Shown piece after piece: positions 10,521 through 18,879 of a stretch of 64,000 bases of DNA; position 1 is the first letter of the stretch; every line of letters starts with the position of its first letter. Made by a program: the position numbers and the translations under genes. Origin of the DNA: Kineobactrum salinum (GTDB lineage: Bacteria > Pseudomonadota > Gammaproteobacteria > Pseudomonadales > Halieaceae); contig NZ_CP048711.1 in NCBI RefSeq assembly GCF_010669285.1, positions 1,736,001 through 1,800,000 of the forward strand. The letters run 5' to 3'. The notes under the pieces were generated by a model, which was not told where the DNA came from, ran no database searches, and saw only the letters and a program-made list of their open reading frames with translations.

Positions 10521-11771
10521 ATGAACAGCTTCAGCTACCGTGATGGTGCCCTGTTTGCCGAGGAGGTTGCGGTCGACGCCATCGCTGAGCAGTACGGCAG
10601 CCCCTGCTATGTCTATTCCAGGGCGGCGCTGGAGCAGGCCCTGAGCGCCTACCAGAACGCGCTGGAAGGCTGCCCGCACCTGATCTGCTATGCCGTCAAG
10701 GCCAACTCCAACCTGGCGGTGCTGGATGTGCTGGCGCGCCGGGGAGCGGGTTTCGACATCGTCTCGCAGGGGGAGCTGGAACGGGTCCTGGCCGCCGGCG
10801 GCGACCCCGCCAGGACAGTATTTTCAGGTGTAGCCAAGACTCCGGCGGAGATGGCGCGCGCGCTGGAGGTTGGCATCCATTGTTTCAACGTGGAGTCAGC
10901 CGCCGAGCTGGAGGTGTTGAACCGGGTCGCCGGCAGCCGCAACCAGTGTGCTCCGGTTTCGATCCGGGTCAATCCGGATGTCGACGCCCGCACCCATCCG
11001 TACATTTCCACCGGTCTGCGCGAAAACAAGTTCGGCCTGGGCGTGGCCGAGGCCCTGCCGCTGTACCGCCAGGCGGCGATGCTGCCGCATATCGAGGTAT
11101 TGGGCCTGGATTGCCATATCGGTTCCCAACTTACCGAACTGAGCCCGTTTATCGACGCGCTGCGGCGCCTGCTGCGGCTGGTGGACGAGCTGGCCGCCGA
11201 GGGCATTGCCATCCGCCATCTGGATCTGGGCGGCGGCCTGGGGGTGCGCTACCGCGATGAGACACCGCCTGCGATAGAGGATTATATCGCCGCCATCCGG
11301 GCGGAGCTGGGCGAGCGCGAGCTACCCCTGGTATTTGAACCGGGTCGCTCCATCGCCGCCAATGCCGGCCTGTTGTTGACCCGGGTGGAATACCTCAAGC
11401 AGACCCCGGAACACCACTTCGCGCTGGTGGATGCCGGCATGAACGACATGATCCGCCCCGCTCTGTACCAGGCCTGGCTGGATATTCAGCCCACCCGGCG
11501 CCACCGCGAGGGCAGACAGGCACTGTGGGATATCGTCGGGCCGGTCTGCGAAACCGGCGACTTCCTCGGCAAGCAGCGCGAGCTGTCGCTGCAGCAGGGC
11601 GAACTGCTGGCGATTTTCGGCGCCGGCGCCTACGGTTTCAGCATGAGCTCGAACTACAACAGCCGGCCGCGGGCGGCCGAAGTCATGGTGGACGGTGACC
11701 GCGTCCATCTGGTGCGCGAGCGCGAGACCATTGCCGGGCTGATGGACCTGGAACAGCGCCTGCCCCACTGA
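10521..11771 (+). CDS. lysA: Diaminopimelate decarboxylase
   Basis: The PLP enzyme that converts meso-diaminopimelate to L-lysine. It has 416 residues. Lys60 in ICYAVKANSN is the PLP lysine; other family landmarks are CHIGSQL, the LDLGGGLGV glycine loop, EPGRSIAANAG and CETGDFLGKQR near the C-terminal active site. The ATG at 10521 was chosen because the protein from there matches the family N-terminus; the frame is open further upstream but overlaps lptM. It is followed 12 bases later by dapF, so substrate synthesis and use are probably co-transcribed. Confidence 0.97.
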   Translation: MNSFSYRDGALFAEEVAVDAIAEQYGSPCYVYSRAALEQALSAYQNALEGCPHLICYAVKANSNLAVLDVLARRGAGFDIVSQGELERVLAAGGDPARTVFSGVAKTPAEMARALEVGIHCFNVESAAELEVLNRVAGSRNQCAPVSIRVNPDVDARTHPYISTGLRENKFGLGVAEALPLYRQAAMLPHIEVLGLDCHIGSQLTELSPFIDALRRLLRLVDELAAEGIAIRHLDLGGGLGVRYRDETPPAIEDYIAAIRAELGERELPLVFEPGRSIAANAGLLLTRVEYLKQTPEHHFALVDAGMNDMIRPALYQAWLDIQPTRRHREGRQALWDIVGPVCETGDFLGKQRELSLQQGELLAIFGAGAYGFSMSSNYNSRPRAAEVMVDGDRVHLVRERETIAGLMDLEQRLPH

Positions 11772-11783
11772 GATGACCCACCC

Positions 11784-12614
11784 ATGTTGCTGAAATTCAC
11801 CAAGATGCACGGCGCCGGCAATGACTTCGTGGTTGTCGACCTGATCAGCCAGCGTTGCAGGCTGCGCAGCCGCGACATCCGTCTGCTGGCGGACCGGCAC
11901 TTCGGCGTGGGTTGCGACCAGGTGCTGGTGGTCGAGCCGCCGGGACGGCCCGAGGTCGATTTCCGCTACCGCATTTACAACGCCGATGGCAGTGAGGCAG
12001 AGCAGTGCGGCAATGGCGCGCGCTGCTTTGCGCGCTTCGTGCGGGACAAGCAGCTGACCAGCAAGCGCATTATCCGGGTGGAAACCGCCGGCGGTATCAT
12101 CGAATTGCGGGTGCGGGACAAACAGCAGGTGGAAGTCGACATGGGTGCACCGGAGTTCGAACCGGAGCGCATTCCGCTGCGCGCTGCGACACGGGCAGCC
12201 TCCTACACCGTTGCGCTCGACGGCCGCGAGCTGGAGCTGGGGGCGCTGTCCATGGGCAATCCCCACGCCATTTTGCGGGTGGAGGACGTGGCGCAGGCCG
12301 CGGTGGACAGCCTGGGGCCGGCACTGGAGCGGCATCCGGATTTTCCGCAGCGGGTCAATGTTGGCTTCATGGAAGTGGTCTCGGAGCGGGAGATCCGGCT
12401 GCGGGTGTTCGAGCGTGGCGCGGGTGAGACCCTCGCCTGCGGCACCGGCGCCTGTGCCGCCGTGGTCTACGGCATCAGCCGTGGCTGGTTGCAAGGTGTC
12501 GTGACAGTTCACCTGCCTGGGGGTAAGCTTGAAATCGCCTGGGCCGGGGCCGGCCACCCGGTGGTAATGACCGGTCCCACCGCAGTGGTGTTTGAAGGCA
12601 GCATCAGAATCTGA
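11784..12614 (+). CDS. dapF: Diaminopimelate epimerase
   Basis: It interconverts LL- and meso-diaminopimelate for lysine and peptidoglycan synthesis, using two catalytic cysteines. Both are present: Cys75 in [16 protein letters not shown] and the second in [12 protein letters not shown]. The start [19 protein letters not shown] is the family N-terminus and the 276-residue length is normal. It lies in the conserved lysA-dapF-DUF484-xerC-HAD cluster. Confidence 0.98.
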   Translation: MLLKFTKMHGAGNDFVVVDLISQRCRLRSRDIRLLADRHFGVGCDQVLVVEPPGRPEVDFRYRIYNADGSEAEQCGNGARCFARFVRDKQLTSKRIIRVETAGGIIELRVRDKQQVEVDMGAPEFEPERIPLRAATRAASYTVALDGRELELGALSMGNPHAILRVEDVAQAAVDSLGPALERHPDFPQRVNVGFMEVVSEREIRLRVFERGAGETLACGTGACAAVVYGISRGWLQGVVTVHLPGGKLEIAWAGAGHPVVMTGPTAVVFEGSIRI

Positions 12615-12654
12615 AGCCGCGCAGCGGCCGAATGAGCAGGGAGAAAACAGCATC

Positions 12655-13356
12655 ATGGCAGCCAGACCCGATCAACTTGCAAGTCCGGCTGCGGCCGCAC
12701 TCTCCGACGAACAGGTCCGGGAGTACCTGAAGCATCACAGTGACTTCCTGCAGCGCCATCCGGACATGCTGGACTTCCTGCATGTCTCCCACTCGTCCGG
12801 CAGTGCGGTATCGCTGGTGGAAAAGCAGGTCAGTGTGCTGCGCGAGCGCAATATCGAGATGCGGCAGCGCCTCAATGCGCTGACCGCCAACGCCCGTTAC
12901 AACGACAAGCTGTACGAGCAGACCCGGCGCCTGGTACTGGCGCTGCTGGAAGCCGATGAGCTGGGAGAACTCTGCGCCGCCTTTCACCGGGCGATGGCGG
13001 AGGATTTCGAGGTCGAACATGCCAGCATCATCCTGTTTGGCGACCGCCACAGCGCTCCTCCGGGAGTGCGGACCGACAGCGCTGAGCGGGCGCGGATCGA
13101 GATCGGAGCCCTGCTGCGGAGCCGCAAGGCCACCTGCGGCGCGCTGCGCCGGGAGGAACTGAACTACCTGTTCCCGGAGGCGGGCGAGGTGGGTTCGGCC
13201 GCCACCATGCCGCTGCTCAATGGCGCCGAGCTGGGCATCATCGCCGTCGGCAGCTCCGACCCGAACCTCTACAACAGCAGCATGGGGACACTGTTTCTGC
13301 AGCATATCGCCGAAGTCCTGGTGCGCCTGATACCGCGCCTGTCCGGCGCCGGCTAG
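12655..13356 (+). CDS. DUF484 family GAF-like protein
   Basis: A 233-residue DUF484 protein. The N-terminal part (EQVREYLKHHSDFLQRHPDMLDFL) is the hallmark of the family, followed by a coiled-coil segment (LVEKQVSVLRERN...) and a C-terminal GAF-like domain ending NSSMGTLFLQHIAEVLVRLIPRL. Its function is not established. The gene is almost always found between dapF and xerC, as here, 5 bases before xerC. The ATG at 12655 follows a gggagaaaacag ribosome-binding region; a longer in-frame version from 12592 would overlap dapF. Confidence 0.9.
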   Translation: MAARPDQLASPAAAALSDEQVREYLKHHSDFLQRHPDMLDFLHVSHSSGSAVSLVEKQVSVLRERNIEMRQRLNALTANARYNDKLYEQTRRLVLALLEADELGELCAAFHRAMAEDFEVEHASIILFGDRHSAPPGVRTDSAERARIEIGALLRSRKATCGALRREELNYLFPEAGEVGSAATMPLLNGAELGIIAVGSSDPNLYNSSMGTLFLQHIAEVLVRLIPRLSGAG

Positions 13357-13361
13357 CCCGC

Positions 13362-14255
13362 ATGTCGCTGCCCGCTGATGTTCGCGAATTTCTCGATTAT
13401 CTGCAGACGGTGCGCCAGCTGTCCGCGCATACCGTCAGTAATTACCAGCGCGATCTCGGCTCCCTGCTGAAGTACTGTGACAGCCAGGGCCGGGGCCGGG
13501 CCGCGGATATCCACGAGGCTGACATCCGCGCCTGGGTCAGCCAACTGCGCCGGCGTGGGCTGGCCGGCAGCAGTATCCAGCGTGCGCTGTCGGCGGCCCG
13601 TTCCCTGTTCAATTACCTGGGCCGCAATCGGGGCCAGCCCCACAATCCCGCCGCGGGGGTACAGGCACCGCGGCAGCCGCGGCGCCTGCCGAAGACCATG
13701 GATACCGACCAGGTCGACAAATACCTGCACTTCGCCGACACCGACCCCCTGACGCTGCGCGACAGTGCGATGGCCGAGCTGTTCTACTCATCGGGGCTGC
13801 GTCTAGCGGAACTGGTGGCCGTCGATGTCAGCGATATAGACTCGCAGTCGCAGTTGCTGACCGTTACCGGCAAGGGCCGCAAGACCCGCACGGTACCGGT
13901 GGGGCGGGTCGCACTGCAGGCCATTGAGCGCTGGCTGGCGGTGCGCCCCTGCAACGCAGAGCCGGCGCTGTTCACCAGCAACCGCGGCCGCCGCATCAGT
14001 GTGCGCAATATCCAGGCGCGGCTCAAACTGCAGGGCCGCCGCGCGGGCATGCACCAGGATGTGCACCCGCATATGCTGCGCCATTCCTTTGCCAGCCATA
14101 TGCTGGAGTCCAGCGGCGACCTGCGCGCGGTGCAGGAGCTGCTGGGCCATGCCAATATCGCCACCACCCAGATCTACACTCATCTCGACTTCCAGCATCT
14201 GGCGAAGGTCTATGACGCCGCCCACCCCCGCGCCCGCCGGCGCAAGGCCGATTGA
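13362..14255 (+). CDS. xerC: Tyrosine recombinase XerC
   Basis: With XerD it resolves chromosome dimers at dif near the terminus. The 297-residue protein has the SAM-like N-terminal core-binding domain (FLDYLQTVRQLSAHTVSNY) and the catalytic domain. The catalytic set is visible: Arg in YSSGLRLAELV, Lys in TGKGRKTRTVPVG, His and Arg in HPHMLRHSFASHML, His in LLGHANIATTQIYTH and the Tyr nucleophile in the same motif. It is a housekeeping recombinase embedded in the dapF cluster, not a mobile-element integrase. Confidence 0.96.
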   Translation: MSLPADVREFLDYLQTVRQLSAHTVSNYQRDLGSLLKYCDSQGRGRAADIHEADIRAWVSQLRRRGLAGSSIQRALSAARSLFNYLGRNRGQPHNPAAGVQAPRQPRRLPKTMDTDQVDKYLHFADTDPLTLRDSAMAELFYSSGLRLAELVAVDVSDIDSQSQLLTVTGKGRKTRTVPVGRVALQAIERWLAVRPCNAEPALFTSNRGRRISVRNIQARLKLQGRRAGMHQDVHPHMLRHSFASHMLESSGDLRAVQELLGHANIATTQIYTHLDFQHLAKVYDAAHPRARRRKAD

Positions 14256-14266
14256 GCACCACCGGC

Positions 14267-14972
14267 ATGGCTGTCTCCGTTGTCACCTTTGACCTGGACA
14301 ATACCCTGTGGGATGTGGAGCCGGCGCTGTTGCGGGCGGAGCAGGCGCAGCGCGACTGGCTGCTGCAACACCGTCCCGGCAGCATCGAGCACTACGATCA
14401 CGAGCGCCTGTGGGAATTCAAGAAAGCTCTGTGGAAGCGGCACCCGGAACTGGTCCACCATGTCAGCAACATGCGCATCCAGATGCTCTACGAGCTCCAG
14501 CGTGAGGCCGGCTACAGCGAGGCGGACGCGAGAGCCGGCGCCAGTGCGGCCTTTGCGGTCTTTCTTGAGCAACGCCACCAGGTGGTGCTGTACGAGGAAG
14601 CCCTGCAGGTACTGCAAAGCCTGGCGGGGCGCTACCGGCTGGGCGCCCTCACCAACGGCAATGCCGACATTTACAAGACCGATGCCGGCGAGTATTTCGA
14701 TTTTGCGCTGCTGGCGGAAAACGTGGGCGCCAGCAAGCCGGCGCCGGACATGTTTCAAGCCGCGCTGGCGGCCACCGGGGTCACTCCGGATTGCATTGTG
14801 CATGTGGGGGACAGCCCGGAGCACGATATTGCCGGCGCCCGGGCGGTGGGCATGCGCAGTGTCTGGATCAACCCGAAGGGGCTGCCCTGGCCGGGGGGGA
14901 GCCCCCGGACGGGGAGGTGGGCAATCTGCGGGAACTGCCGGGGTTATTGCCAGTCTGGACGTGCTCGATTGA
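14267..14972 (+). CDS. HAD-family hydrolase (YigB-like), frameshifted twice in this sequence
   Basis: A haloacid-dehalogenase superfamily phosphatase of the YigB type, which in E. coli dephosphorylates FMN. Motif I (FDLDNTLW), motif II (ALTNG), motif III Lys (GASKPAPDMF) and motif IV (VGDSPEHDIAGA) are all present in the first frame. The C-terminus is broken by two single-base losses in G runs, at 14893-14899 and 14940-14943. Adding one G at each gives a continuous 235-residue product ending in LASLDVLD-like sequence (stop at 14970-14972). It is last in the dapF-xerC cluster. The breaks look like homopolymer errors. Confidence 0.85.
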
Positions 14973-15012
14973 CGGGTTCGTTGCGCGGGTTTCGGGTGGC
15001 ACTTCGAATGCC

Positions 15013-15126
15013 GAGCCATCAGCCGGGGTGTGGTGTTCAAGACACGCCGTTAACCCTTCCGTGGGGGCTCGGATGCGACATCCATGTCGCATACGGTCTT
15101 GAACACCACACCCCGGCCGATGGCTC
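15013..15126. repeat. Fold-back repeat element, copy 2
   Basis: The outer arms at 15013-15043 and 15096-15126 are 31-base inverted repeats with a single mismatch. The core between them matches that of copy 1 (5736-5847) with only a few changes, including the nested palindrome ATGCGACAT-CC-ATGTCGCAT. The outer arms are unrelated in sequence to those of copy 1. It sits in the 345-base gap between the HAD gene and nfeD. Open frames here are spurious. Confidence 0.87.
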
Positions 15127-15160
15127 TACCCTGGTAGCCAACCCAAACATGAGCGCTTTG

Positions 15161-15230
15161 GGCATCCATGCTGCATACGGTCTTGAACAGCCACACCCCG
15201 GCCGATGTCTCTACCACACTGGTAGCCAAC
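15161..15230. repeat. Partial copy of the fold-back repeat (right half)
   Basis: Bases 15161-15230 repeat the right half of copy 2: a degenerate palindrome half (GCATCCATGCTGCATACGG), then TCTTGAACAGCCACACCCCG and a GATGTCTCTACC...GGTAGCCAAC tail that also follows copy 2 at 15119-15142. It looks like a tandem, truncated duplicate of the downstream half of the element. Confidence 0.7.
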
Positions 15231-15317
15231 GCCCCCAATCAACCTATGGGACAGCATTGCATTAATCTGCTAATCTCCCGGACGCGCCATCCCACAACTA
15301 CCGACAGGAAGCCGGTC

Positions 15318-15779
15318 ATGCTGGAACTGTTTGCCATCAACGGCTACCCATTCTGGCTATTGCTGGGACTGCTGTTGCTGGTCTCGGAATTGTTCGTGCC
15401 GGGGCTGGTCGCGGCTTTCTTCGGCCTGGGCGCACTGGTGGTGGGCCTGCTGACGCTGTTGGGGATACTGGAAAGCACCGGCAGTCAACTGCTGTGCTTT
15501 GCGATCATCAGTGTGCTGGCCCTGTTTGCGCTGCGCAAGCAGTGTCAGCGCTGGCTGCGCGGAGCGGAGGCGGATCCTGCAACCGCCAACCTGGATGATG
15601 CCGGATTCATCGGCGCCCGGGTGGAGATACTGACCGACTTTGACGACGGCGCTGGTGATGTGCTGCTCAATGGCGCGAAATGGGATGCCGAGTCTTCGGA
15701 GCCGCTGCAGCGGGGCGCCAGTGCCTGGGTGACGGATCACCGCGGTATTGTCCTCACTGTCAGCAGCCAGCGCCCCTGA
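15318..15779 (+). CDS. NfeD-family membrane protein
   Basis: A 153-residue NfeD-like protein. After MLELFAINGYPFWLLLG it has two to three transmembrane helices within about residues 8-75, then a C-terminal OB-fold (GFIGARVEILTDFDDGAGDVLLNG...WVTDHRGIVLTV). NfeD proteins work with SPFH/stomatin proteins in membrane microdomain organisation and quality control. The SPFH gene follows 58 bases downstream, as is usual. The ATG at 15318 was preferred over an in-frame start at 15168, which would lie in the upstream repeat. Confidence 0.88.
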   Translation: MLELFAINGYPFWLLLGLLLLVSELFVPGLVAAFFGLGALVVGLLTLLGILESTGSQLLCFAIISVLALFALRKQCQRWLRGAEADPATANLDDAGFIGARVEILTDFDDGAGDVLLNGAKWDAESSEPLQRGASAWVTDHRGIVLTVSSQRP

Positions 15780-15837
15780 ATTGATTGCGACCGCCGAACC
15801 CGGCGGTTGCCTGCCCTACCCCTGACGGAGCACCGCA

Positions 15838-16760
15838 ATGGATATCGCAACAATACTGTCATTGGTCTTCCTTGCCCTGGTCATCCTCACGGTGGCCAAG
15901 ACTGCACGGATCGTGCCCCAGCGCTCGGCCTTCATCATTGAACGGTTGGGCAAGTACGCCAAGACCCTGGAGGCCGGTTTTCACCTGTTGGTGCCCTTTG
16001 TGGACCGGGTGGCCTACAAGCACACGCTCAAGGAGGAGGCCATCGACGTACCCAGCCAGGCCTGTGTTACCCGGGACAATATCCAGGTGGTGGTGAATGG
16101 GGTGCTCTACCTGCAGGTGGTGGACCCGAAGCTGGCCAGCTACGGCATCAATGACTACCGCTATGCCGCGATGCAGCTGGCGCAGACCACGCTGCGCTCG
16201 GTGGTGGGCAAGATCGAGCTGGACAAGACCTTCGAGGAGCGTGAAACCATCAATGTCCAGGTGGTACTGGCGCTGGACGAAGCGGCCAAGCCCTGGGGGT
16301 CAAGGTGCTGCGCTATGAGATCGCCGATATCGAACTGCCCGCCACCATTCTCGACGCGCTGGAAAAGCAGATGCGCGCGGAGCGGGAGCGGCGGGCTGTG
16401 GTGGCCCAGTCCGAGGGTGAGCGGGAGGCCAAGATCAACGTGTCCGAGGGCATGAAGCAGGAGACCATCAATCTGTCCGAGGCCGACAAGATGCGGCAGA
16501 TCAATGAGGCCGAGGGCAAGGCGCGGGAAATCGAGCTGATTGCCGGCGCCACCGCCGAGGGCCTGCGCCGCGTCGCAGAGGCGATCAATACCCAGGGTGG
16601 CAAGGATGCCGTGGCGCTGCGAGTGGCGGAGCAGTATGTGCGCGAGTTCGGCAAGCTGGCACAGTCCAGCAATACCATGATCCTGCCGGCGGAGCTGAGC
16701 AATATCGGCTCGGCAGTGGCCGCCATCACCAAAACCCTGGATACCGTGAGGCAACCCTGA
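15838..16760 (+). CDS. SPFH/Band 7 membrane protein (QmcA-like), frameshifted in this sequence
   Basis: A slipin/QmcA-type protein with an N-terminal transmembrane helix (ILSLVFLALVILTVAKTARIVPQRSAF) and a Band 7 domain (FIIERLGKYAKTLEAGFHLLVPFVDRV), followed by a long coiled coil (about residues 180-260). The frame breaks in the G run at 16295-16299. One extra G joins EAAKPWG to VKVLRYEIADIELP and gives a continuous 307-residue protein, the usual length for QmcA. It follows nfeD, its known functional partner family. The break is probably a sequencing error rather than an inactivation, since both halves remain conserved. Confidence 0.87.
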
Positions 16761-16988
16761 GCCAGACAGGAGCCTGGCAGCAGCTCCAGCCTGTGTGTGT
16801 CAACGCACCGACAGCCCTGACGGCGATAGCGATGATGACACAGCGGATATGGACGTCCGGATCCGGCGATCCTGTCCAAATACCGGTCTGGCCAAACCTT
16901 GAAGCTTGGGAAATAATAGCGGGTGCACAAGGGGAGGTGAAACCTGGATATCGCGTCATCACACGACGCGGGGGAGGAAAAATCCCAG

Positions 16989-18320
16989 ATGGGAAACAGC
17001 AGCACCGTGCTTGTTGTGACGGCCGATCAATCCCACGCGGGCGCGCTGCAGGCCGCGCTTGCCAAGGTCAGTGAATCTGCAATCCATACCGAGCATGCCG
17101 GCGACCTGACCGCAGCTGTCGCCCGTATGGCAGCCGGACAACTGGAAGCCGTACTCATCGATCTGAATCTCCCTGACAGCCGCGGCCTTGCGACCTTCGA
17201 GACATTGTACCGGCAACGCCCTGCCACCCCGATCATCATTTTCAGCGACCCCGGCGAGGATGCCCTGGCAATCGAGGCCGTGCAGCGCGGCGCCCATGGC
17301 TACCTGCCCAAGGGCAACTTCGGTCTCGCCCTGATCACCCGTTCAATGGACAACATCATTCAGCGCCGGAAGATGGAGGAACGGCTGTTCATCGAAAAAA
17401 GCAGGGCCCAGATCACGCTCAATTCCATCAGTGATGCGGTGATTTCCACCGACATGGCGGGCGAAGTCGACTACATGAATGCTGCGGCAGAGGAATTGAC
17501 GGGGTGGACCCAGGCCGAAGCCAGCGGCCGTCATGTCAGCGAAGTGATGCAACTGCGCAGCGAACACTCGACCAGCCCCAATCCCAACCCGATAGACCTG
17601 GTGCTGCGCTGGAACAAGCCCATGGGACTCAAAGCGGGTACTGTTCTAGTGCGGCGCGACGGCAGTGAAATCTCGATCGAGGATTCGGCTGCCCCGATTC
17701 ACGATTCTGAGGAGGCGCTCTGCGGCGCGGTCATGGTCTTCCATGACATTTCCGCCTCCAGGGCGATGACCGAGAAAATGGCCTATATGGCGCAGCATGA
17801 CTTTCTCACCGATCTGCCCAACCGGGTACTGCTCTATGACCGCATCAACCAGGCCATCGGCCTTGCCGCCCGCAGGGACACCTCACTGTCCGTGCTGTTT
17901 CTGGATATGGACAACTTCAAGCCCATCAATGACAGCCTGGGTCACGCTAGTGGCGATAAACTGCTGCAATCGATAGCCAGGCGGCTCAGTAGCTGTGTGC
18001 GCAGTTCCGATACCGTCAGCCGGCTCGGCGGTGACGAATTCGTCCTGCTGCTGCTTGGCGACAGCAAGCGGGAAAGCCCGGAAACCATTGCCAGAAAAGT
18101 ATTGCGGACGCTTTCGGCCCCCCATCGCATTGACGGCCACGAAGTGGTTGTTACCGCCAGTATCGGTATCAGCAGCTATCCGGTAGACGGTACCGACGCC
18201 GAATCACTGATCAAACAGGCGGACACCGCCATGTATGAAGCCAAGAACAGGGGCCGCGACAACTACCAGAAATACTGCGAAGAGATGAACCGGACCCCGG
18301 CGGTACAGCACGCCGTCTAA
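16989..18320 (+). CDS. REC-PAS-GGDEF diguanylate cyclase
   Basis: A 443-residue signalling protein. Residues about 1-125 form a receiver-like domain with a candidate phosphoacceptor Asp58 (AVLIDLNLPDS). Residues about 145-260 form a PAS domain with an associated C-terminal segment (ITLNSISDAVISTDMAGEVDYMNAAAEELTG). The GGDEF domain occupies about 270-430 with an intact SRLGGDEFVLL active-site motif. It should synthesise cyclic-di-GMP; no EAL domain follows. No histidine kinase lies nearby, so the input for the receiver is unknown. A strong ribosome-binding site, gggggaggaaaa, precedes the ATG. The 228 bases upstream show no other recognised feature. Confidence 0.9.
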   Translation: MGNSSTVLVVTADQSHAGALQAALAKVSESAIHTEHAGDLTAAVARMAAGQLEAVLIDLNLPDSRGLATFETLYRQRPATPIIIFSDPGEDALAIEAVQRGAHGYLPKGNFGLALITRSMDNIIQRRKMEERLFIEKSRAQITLNSISDAVISTDMAGEVDYMNAAAEELTGWTQAEASGRHVSEVMQLRSEHSTSPNPNPIDLVLRWNKPMGLKAGTVLVRRDGSEISIEDSAAPIHDSEEALCGAVMVFHDISASRAMTEKMAYMAQHDFLTDLPNRVLLYDRINQAIGLAARRDTSLSVLFLDMDNFKPINDSLGHASGDKLLQSIARRLSSCVRSSDTVSRLGGDEFVLLLLGDSKRESPETIARKVLRTLSAPHRIDGHEVVVTASIGISSYPVDGTDAESLIKQADTAMYEAKNRGRDNYQKYCEEMNRTPAVQHAV

Positions 18321-18353
18321 GACCTGGCCCGGCGCTGCCGCACACAAGCGGGT

Positions 18354-18725
<372 letters not shown>

Positions 18726-18879
18726 TTATGAAAGCCGGACGCAGAATGGCAAGGGTCCGGACAAAAAAATGGCCGCGGCCGCTCCCTCCGGCAACTGTTT
18801 TCAGGCGGCAGGCGCCGTGACCGTTGCCCTGCATGCCAGCTGGCGCTACCCTTCGTCTTTTTGATCGGAGAGCAATCCG

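Noticed and set aside
11322-12656. 444-codon open frame antisense to lysA and dapF
   Set aside because: Both sense genes carry all catalytic motifs; the antisense product is low-complexity and spans two genes.
13362-14255. Site-specific integrase marking a mobile element
   Set aside because: It is XerC in its conserved dapF-DUF484-xerC-HAD setting, not an element integrase.
15050-15238. Short open frames inside the repeats between the HAD gene and nfeD
   Set aside because: They translate the repeat cores and arms; such hypothetical proteins come from repeats rather than genes.
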